A DNA stretch of 64,000 nucleotides from CAITSH01 sp025356665 (GTDB taxonomy: Bacteria > Pseudomonadota > Gammaproteobacteria > Burkholderiales > SG8-39): positions 124,001-188,000 of the forward strand of contig JANXRV010000019.1 in assembly GCA_025356665.1 (NCBI GenBank), written 5' to 3'. Position 1 is the stretch's first letter. Every line of letters begins with the position of its first letter. Below are positions 58,683-64,000 of the stretch, piece by piece. The notes beneath the pieces were generated by a model that ran no database searches, was not told where the DNA came from, and saw only the letters and a program-made list of their open reading frames with translations. Made by a program: the position numbers and the translations under genes.

Positions 58683-59225
58683 ATGGTCAAAGCACGCTTT
58701 CTCATCCCGCTGCTCCTTTTTCTCTTGCTGCTCATTCTGTTGGGCGTGGGCCTCAAACTCAATCCACGCGAAGTTCCGTCCCCGCTAATCGGCAAGCCCG
58801 CGCCGCAATTTGATCTTCCCCAGCTCGATGAAAGCGGCAAGGCCAAATCGTTCAGCCACAAGGACATGCTGGGCAAGGTGTGGATGGTCAACGTCTGGGC
58901 CTCCTGGTGCGTGTCTTGCCGTGAGGAGCATCCGGTGTTGGTCAATTTTGCCAAAAGCGGCGTGGTGCCAATTCTGGGTCTCAATTACAAGGACGAGCGT
59001 GCCGATGGTTTGCGCTGGCTCGCACAGTTCGGCAACCCCTACACACTGTCGGTTTTCGACTATGCCGGACGGCTCGGCATCGACTACGGCGTATATGGTG
59101 TGCCCGAAACCTTCATCATCGACAAGCGTGGCGTCATCCGCTACAAGCAAATCGGCGTTCTGACCCCGGAAATCCTGCAGAAAAAAATCTTGCCGCTCAT
59201 AAAGGAACTTGAAGCCAATGCGTAA
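58683..59225 (+). CDS. ccmG: Thiol:disulfide interchange protein CcmG (DsbE)
   Basis: A 180-residue membrane-anchored thioredoxin-like protein. One helix at about 7-23, then the active site WASWCVSCREEHP with C75 and C78, and the cis-proline region YGVPETFIID. It reduces apocytochrome cysteines or CcmH. Its end overlaps ccmH by 8 bp. Confidence 0.96.
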   Translation: MVKARFLIPLLLFLLLLILLGVGLKLNPREVPSPLIGKPAPQFDLPQLDESGKAKSFSHKDMLGKVWMVNVWASWCVSCREEHPVLVNFAKSGVVPILGLNYKDERADGLRWLAQFGNPYTLSVFDYAGRLGIDYGVYGVPETFIIDKRGVIRYKQIGVLTPEILQKKILPLIKELEANA

Positions 59226-59694
59226 GCTGATCTTCGCCTTGTGCCTGGCCCTGTCGTTTGCGGCAACGGCAAAAGAAGCCGCCCCCCTTGTCGCCGACCC
59301 GGCCCTGGAAAAGCGCGTGATGGCCCTGTCCGAGGAGCTTCGTTGCCTCGTTTGCCAAAATCAAACCATCGCCGAATCGCATGCCGGGCTGGCCATCGAC
59401 CTGAAAAACCAGATCCGCGAACAACTCGCTGCCGGCAAAAGCGACACTGAGATTCTCGACTACATGGTCGCGCGTTATGGGGACTTCGTCTTGTACCGGC
59501 CCCCGGTCAAGGCCAGCACACTGCTTTTGTGGTTTGGGCCCTTCGCCTTGCTCTTTGGCGCAATCGTGTTCTTGCTCCTCAACATCCAGCGGCGCCGTAA
59601 TGCGCTCTTGCAGAGGCCCACAGAGCTGACGGATGCCGAGAGAGCGCGCGCGAAAGAACTGCTAGAAGATGCCCCCGGAGGAACACAGGCATGA
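59218..59694 (+). CDS. ccmH: Cytochrome c maturation protein CcmH
   Basis: A 158-residue protein with a signal peptide (about 1-18), the redox motif LRCLVCQNQT (C43, C46), and a C-terminal membrane helix (about 100-122). It keeps the apocytochrome heme-binding cysteines reduced. ATG 59218 fits the signal peptide; an upstream TTG is possible but adds nothing. Overlaps ccmI by 4 bp. Confidence 0.95.
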   Translation: MRKLIFALCLALSFAATAKEAAPLVADPALEKRVMALSEELRCLVCQNQTIAESHAGLAIDLKNQIREQLAAGKSDTEILDYMVARYGDFVLYRPPVKASTLLLWFGPFALLFGAIVFLLLNIQRRRNALLQRPTELTDAERARAKELLEDAPGGTQA

Positions 59695-60953
59695 GCATCT
59701 TTGTAGCCATTTGCATTTTTCTAATAGTCGTGGCCCTGCTGTTCCTGATAACGCCGCTGCTTTCGCGCAAACCCCTGCCGGGCACAAGCGCGCCCGCTTC
59801 CGCACGCAACGCAACGGTCTACCAAGACCAACTCGCGGAAATTGACCTTGAACTGGGCCGTGAGGCAATCACCCAAGCGCAGTGGGCGGCGTCACGCGCC
59901 GCCATCGAGCGCCGTGCTCTGGACGAAGCAGAAGAAACCCCGAACTCACCGCGCGTGAGCGAGGCGACCGCGCCGGCGCGACGCGCCACCATCACAGCAT
60001 CGATCCTTGGGATCCTGCTGCCGCTCGCCGCGGTTGGCTTGTATATCCTGCTGGGTGCGCCACAGGCGCTCTCGCCTGCCCCGGATGAAGGCCAGCAGGC
60101 GGTGACATCCGAACAAATAGAAGCCATGGTTACAAAACTGGCAGAGCGCCTCAAAAGCAATGCCGGTGACACCGATGGCTGGATCATGCTGGGGCGCTCT
60201 TACGCCGCCATGGGTCGCTTTCAGGAGTCTGCCAATGCGTTCTCCAAAGCCGCCGCGCAGCGCCCCGCCGACGCCCAGCTTCTCGCCGATTATGCTGATG
60301 CGCTTGGCATGGCAAATGGCCGCAACCTCAAAGGCGAGCCCGAGGCGCTTATCACCCGCGCGCTCAAGGCCGACAGCGGCAACGTCAAGGCACTCACGCT
60401 GGCCGGAACCATCGCCTACCAAAACGCGGACTATCGCAAGGCCATCGCGCTGTGGGAGTCTATCCTGCCCAAAGTGCCGGCGGAGGATCCGTTTGCCGAA
60501 TCGGTGCGCGGCATCATCAGCGACGCCAAGACGCAACTGGAAAAAACCCCAACAACGAAAAGCCGTACGCCTCAATCCAGCGCAAAGGCCGAAGCTGCCC
60601 AAACCGGAGCGGCGTTGTTGCAGGGAACGGTCAGTCTTGCCCCTGCGCTCAAATCAAAAACAAACCCGGACGACACCGTTTTCATATACGCCAGAGCCAC
60701 CTCCGGCCCGCGCATGCCCCTGGCCATCATGCGCAGCACGGTGCGGGAATTACCGGTGCAATTTTCCCTGGACGATTCAAACGCGATGAGTCCGACGATG
60801 AAACTATCGGCATTTGACAAGGTTGTCGTCGTCGCACGCGTGTCCAGGTCAGGCAATCCCGCGCCGCAAAAGGGCGATCTGGAAGGCGTCACGTCCGAAA
60901 TGGCGCCGCGCGCACGCGGCTTGAAAGTGGAAATCAGCAGCACCATCAATTAA
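59691..60953 (+). CDS. ccmI: Cytochrome c maturation TPR protein CcmI (CycH)
   Basis: A 420-residue apocytochrome c chaperone. Two membrane helices (about 3-23 and 97-117) are joined by a cytoplasmic loop with YQDQLAEIDLELGREAI. A periplasmic TPR region (about 140-290, for example WIMLGRSYAAMGRFQESANAF) binds the cytochrome C terminus. The last 130 residues resemble the C-terminal domain of CcmI/NrfG proteins. Last gene of the ccm operon. Confidence 0.94.
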   Translation: MSIFVAICIFLIVVALLFLITPLLSRKPLPGTSAPASARNATVYQDQLAEIDLELGREAITQAQWAASRAAIERRALDEAEETPNSPRVSEATAPARRATITASILGILLPLAAVGLYILLGAPQALSPAPDEGQQAVTSEQIEAMVTKLAERLKSNAGDTDGWIMLGRSYAAMGRFQESANAFSKAAAQRPADAQLLADYADALGMANGRNLKGEPEALITRALKADSGNVKALTLAGTIAYQNADYRKAIALWESILPKVPAEDPFAESVRGIISDAKTQLEKTPTTKSRTPQSSAKAEAAQTGAALLQGTVSLAPALKSKTNPDDTVFIYARATSGPRMPLAIMRSTVRELPVQFSLDDSNAMSPTMKLSAFDKVVVVARVSRSGNPAPQKGDLEGVTSEMAPRARGLKVEISSTIN

Positions 60954-60990
60954 ATAACTCTCGGCCGACCCTCGCAGCAAAGCCCTCTCC

Positions 60991-63552
60991 ATGAAGCCCG
61001 CGTCGCCAACTACAGCACCCGCACACACGCCTATGATGGTCCAATACTTGGGCCTGAAGGCGCAGCATCCGGACATCCTGCTGTTTTATCGCATGGGTGA
61101 CTTTTACGAGCTATTTTTCGAAGACGCCGAAAAGGCCGCGCGACTGCTCGACATCACGCTCACATCACGCGGGCAGTCAGCCGGCGTTCCCATCAGCATG
61201 GCTGGAATTCCATGGCATTCGGCCGAACAATACCTCGCCAAGCTGGTCAAGCTCGGCGAGTCTGTCGCCATCTGTGAGCAAATAGGCGATCCGGCCACAT
61301 CAAAAGGCCCGGTCGAGCGGCGCGTAACGCGTATCGTCACGCCCGGCACGCTCACCGACTCGGCCCTGCTCGATGACAAAACAGACAATGTCCTGCTCGC
61401 CCTGTCCGCGAAAAGTGCCGCGGTAGGCCTCGCCTGGCTCAACCTGTCCAGCGGCGAATTACGCGTCACCGAAGTTCCGCCGCAACTTCTGGCCGCAGAG
61501 CTGCGCCGCATCGGGCCGGCGGAAATTCTCGCAGCCGATGCCGGGTCGGCGGAACTGGCCGGATTCACCGTGACGCGCCTGCAGGCCTGGCATTTCGAAT
61601 TCGAGGCGGCACGCAAGTTAGTGCTGGCGCAACTGGGTGCCAGCAGCCTCGACGGCTATGGCTGCGAGGACTTGCGTCCGGGTATCGCCGCGGCCGGAGC
61701 CTTGCTCGAATACGCGAAAAAAACCCAGGGCCAGGCACTGGTTCACGTCACCGCCATCATTCCGGAGCACATCAGCGAATACGTGCGTCTCGATGCGGCA
61801 ACGCGACGGAACCTGGAACTGACTGAAACTCTTCGCGGCGAGCCCTCCCCGACGCTGTTTTCCGTTCTCGATGAATGCGCGACCGGCATGGGCAGCCGCC
61901 TGCTCCGTCATTGGCTGCACCACCCGCTGCGTGAACGCGGCACATTGAACGGGCGCCAGGATGCAGTGAGTGCGCTCGGAGGCGATACGCCGACACACGC
62001 TGCCGTGCAGGCGCTGCTGCGGCGTTTTGCCGATGTCGAACGCATTACCGGACGCATCGCGCTGCAGACGGCGCGACCGCGCGACCTCTCGTCACTGCGG
62101 ACGAGCCTCGCGTTGCTGCACGAAATCCCCGGATCGCTGCCTGCCGGGCCGGCCGGCGTACTCGATGCGCTGCGCAACGACCTTGCCGTGCCGCAGCCAT
62201 GCCTCGATCTGCTGCAACGCGCGGTGCTCGAAGAGCCGTCCGTACTGCTCAGAGAGGGCGGTGTGATCGCCGACGGCTACTCGGCCGATCTCGACGAATT
62301 GCGTGCGCTTCAAACGCACTCGGGGGATTTTCTCGCCAAACTCGAACTGCGGGAGCGCGAGCGCACCGGTATTCCCAATCTTCGTGTCGAGTACAACCGG
62401 GTGCACGGCTTTTACATCGAAGTCACCAACGCGCAATCTGAAAAGGTTCCCGATGACTACCGCCGCCGGCAGACCCTCAAGAACGCTGAGCGCTACATAA
62501 CGCCGGAACTCAAGACCTTCGAGGACAAGGCCTTGTCGGCGCGTGATCGCGCCCTCGCCCTGGAAAAATCCCTCTACGACGATTTGCTCTCCAGACTGCT
62601 GCCGCACGTGCCGGTGCTGCAACGCACCGGCCGGGCGCTGGCCCAACTTGATGTACTGGCCTGCTTCGCCGCGATCGCGGCGCGCCGCGGACACTGCCGG
62701 CCACGATTCACCGAAGAGCCGCAAGTCTCGATTGAATCCGGAAGACACCCGGTCGTCGAGGGACAGATCGAGACTTTCATCCCCAACGATTGCCAACTAT
62801 CCCCGTCAAGGCAACTGCTGCTCATCACCGGCCCGAACATGGGCGGAAAATCAACCTACATGCGCCAGGTTGCCTTGATCGTGCTGCTGGCCCATGTTGG
62901 CGCCTGCGTCCCGGCCAAGTCGGCCAGCATCGGCCCCATTGACCAGATATTTACCCGTATCGGCGCATCCGATGACCTCGCTGGCGGGCGTTCCACCTTC
63001 ATGGTCGAGATGACCGAGTCCGCCAACATCCTGCACAACGCCACCGACAAAAGCCTGGTGTTGATGGACGAGGTCGGCCGCGGCACCTCCACCTTTGACG
63101 GCCTAGCGCTGGCCTGGGCCATCGCCCGCCACCTGCTCGAAAAAAGCCGCTCCTATACCTTGTTCGCCACCCATTACTTTGAGCTGACCCGTCTCTCTCT
63201 TGAGTACAAGCAGGCGATTAACGTGCACCTTGACGCGGTCGAGCACAAGGATTCCATCGTTTTCCTGCATGCCGTCGAGGAAGGACCGGCGAGCCAGAGT
63301 TACGGCCTCCAAGTCGCGGCACTCGCAGGCGTGCCCAAAGCGGTGATAAAAAGCGCGCGCAAGTACCTGCAACTGCTTGAGAACGACAGTTTGGCACGAG
63401 GCGGCCAGCCCGACCTGTTTTCGCCGGGACAGGCCGCGCCCGAGCCTGATCCGGAGGTCGATGCCGCCCGTGCGCTGCTCGACACAGTCAACCCGGATGA
63501 ACTCAGTCCGCGCGAAGCACTCGAACTACTGTACCGTCTGAAGCGGCTCTAG
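60991..63552 (+). CDS. mutS: DNA mismatch repair protein MutS
   Basis: An 853-residue mismatch sensor. The mismatch-reading FYE lies in RMGDFYELF near residues 32-40. The ATPase has Walker A GPNMGGKST near 614-622, LVLMDEVGRGTSTFDG (Walker B) and FATHYFELTRLS. The C terminus ends with the dimer/tetramer-type helices (SPREALELLYRLKRL). Length is typical of MutS1. Reads in the same direction as ccm, 37 bp after ccmI. Confidence 0.97.
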   Translation: MKPASPTTAPAHTPMMVQYLGLKAQHPDILLFYRMGDFYELFFEDAEKAARLLDITLTSRGQSAGVPISMAGIPWHSAEQYLAKLVKLGESVAICEQIGDPATSKGPVERRVTRIVTPGTLTDSALLDDKTDNVLLALSAKSAAVGLAWLNLSSGELRVTEVPPQLLAAELRRIGPAEILAADAGSAELAGFTVTRLQAWHFEFEAARKLVLAQLGASSLDGYGCEDLRPGIAAAGALLEYAKKTQGQALVHVTAIIPEHISEYVRLDAATRRNLELTETLRGEPSPTLFSVLDECATGMGSRLLRHWLHHPLRERGTLNGRQDAVSALGGDTPTHAAVQALLRRFADVERITGRIALQTARPRDLSSLRTSLALLHEIPGSLPAGPAGVLDALRNDLAVPQPCLDLLQRAVLEEPSVLLREGGVIADGYSADLDELRALQTHSGDFLAKLELRERERTGIPNLRVEYNRVHGFYIEVTNAQSEKVPDDYRRRQTLKNAERYITPELKTFEDKALSARDRALALEKSLYDDLLSRLLPHVPVLQRTGRALAQLDVLACFAAIAARRGHCRPRFTEEPQVSIESGRHPVVEGQIETFIPNDCQLSPSRQLLLITGPNMGGKSTYMRQVALIVLLAHVGACVPAKSASIGPIDQIFTRIGASDDLAGGRSTFMVEMTESANILHNATDKSLVLMDEVGRGTSTFDGLALAWAIARHLLEKSRSYTLFATHYFELTRLSLEYKQAINVHLDAVEHKDSIVFLHAVEEGPASQSYGLQVAALAGVPKAVIKSARKYLQLLENDSLARGGQPDLFSPGQAAPEPDPEVDAARALLDTVNPDELSPREALELLYRLKRL

Positions 63553-63613
63553 CCTGCCCGGTCACCCCATCGCCACCCTCGCTCATTCCAGCAATCCTGA
63601 CACGAAAGAATCC

Positions 63614-64000
63614 ATGCGTCGTTTTCTCGCCCCCCTTCTTGCAGTCGTGCTTTGCTCCTGCAGCGTGCCAGCACCGATCCCGCCCGGCGGCTGGAATTTT
63701 GCCGTCATCGGCGACACGCCCTACGACGCGCGCGAAGAGGCTTTGCTGCGCCCGATGATCCAGGCGATGAACAGCGAGGACTTGGCATTTGTCGTCCACG
63801 TCGGCGATATCATCAGCGGCGACGGCCGCTGCACCGATGCTATTTTCGAACAACGCAAAGCCTTGTTCCAGGGCTTCACCCATCCATTCATTCTCGTGCC
63901 CGGAGACAACGATTGGACAGACTGCCACCGCGGCGGCATGGACCCGATGGAACGGCTGGGCCGTATCCGCCAGTTATTTGCCACAGGAGACGCAGGACTG
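63614..64000 (+). CDS. Metallophosphoesterase-like exported protein, partial
   Basis: The first 129 codons of a gene cut by the right edge. A lipoprotein-type signal with LCSC (C16 as lipidation site) opens it. Calcineurin-like metal motifs follow: GDTPY (D34), HVGDI (H62, D65) and PGDNDWTD (D98, N99, D100). It probably hydrolyses a phosphoester in the periplasm. GAAAG precedes the ATG. Substrate unknown. Confidence 0.85.
   Translation, partial: MRRFLAPLLAVVLCSCSVPAPIPPGGWNFAVIGDTPYDAREEALLRPMIQAMNSEDLAFVVHVGDIISGDGRCTDAIFEQRKALFQGFTHPFILVPGDNDWTDCHRGGMDPMERLGRIRQLFATGDAGL

Overview
The window is a GC-rich chromosomal segment from a proteobacterium. Gene content points to a betaproteobacterium: a DUF3460 protein (a family I know mainly from that class), a suhB / trmJ / cysE / isc neighbourhood, a complete ccmABCDEFGHI operon, and mfd beside ispDF. 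The mix of a ferredoxin, a ferredoxin oxidoreductase-like flavoprotein, an aryl-CoA ligase and Fe-S ring reductases recalls the Rhodocyclales and related denitrifying aromatic degraders. That placement is inference. I recognised no tRNA, rRNA, CRISPR array, prophage or insertion sequence.

Layout. (1) 1-20 kb is a catabolic region built from two divergent blocks. The leftward block runs from a molybdenum hydroxylase (FAD subunit plus a one-chain 2Fe-2S/MoCo subunit) through a 6-hydroxynicotinate reductase-like Fe-S protein, a UPF0280 (ApbE-like) protein and a DUF1185 protein to a Liv-type ABC transporter (binding protein, fused LivH-LivM, LivG cut by the window edge). The rightward block holds an Old Yellow Enzyme homologue, an aryl-CoA ligase, a nitroreductase-family flavoprotein, ferredoxin FdxA and an 1175-residue flavoprotein that joins a GltD-like half to a PyrK/FNR-like half. 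A convergent TetR gene closes it. Three near-identical 16-bp dyads, one in the leftward promoter and two around the fdxA promoter, suggest that both blocks answer to one regulator. (2) 20-24 kb: TPR lipoprotein, DUF3460, DUF1501/DUF1800 pair, small Arg-rich periplasmic protein. (3) 24-33 kb: ompR-envZ, ispDF, mfd, serB. (4) 32.5-39 kb: cysE and the isc operon, with two IscR boxes upstream and a strong terminator-like hairpin between iscA and hscB. (5) 39-50 kb: trmJ, suhB, a TPR O-GlcNAc transferase-like protein, a five-gene peptide-type ABC transporter, an MFS exporter. (6) 49.7-53.2 kb: an unknown membrane-anchored protein, LapG and LapD. (7) 53.7-64 kb: cytochrome c maturation genes, mutS and the start of a metallophosphoesterase gene.

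How the parts fit. In the catabolic region a Liv-type transporter would import the substrate. The molybdenum hydroxylase would hydroxylate a (hetero)aromatic ring, and the HNR-like protein would reduce it using low-potential electrons from FdxA, recharged by the large flavoprotein. The CoA ligase, OYE homologue and nitroreductase form a second set that could activate and reduce an aryl acid. The substrate is not readable from the sequence. This region is the best candidate here for an undescribed system.
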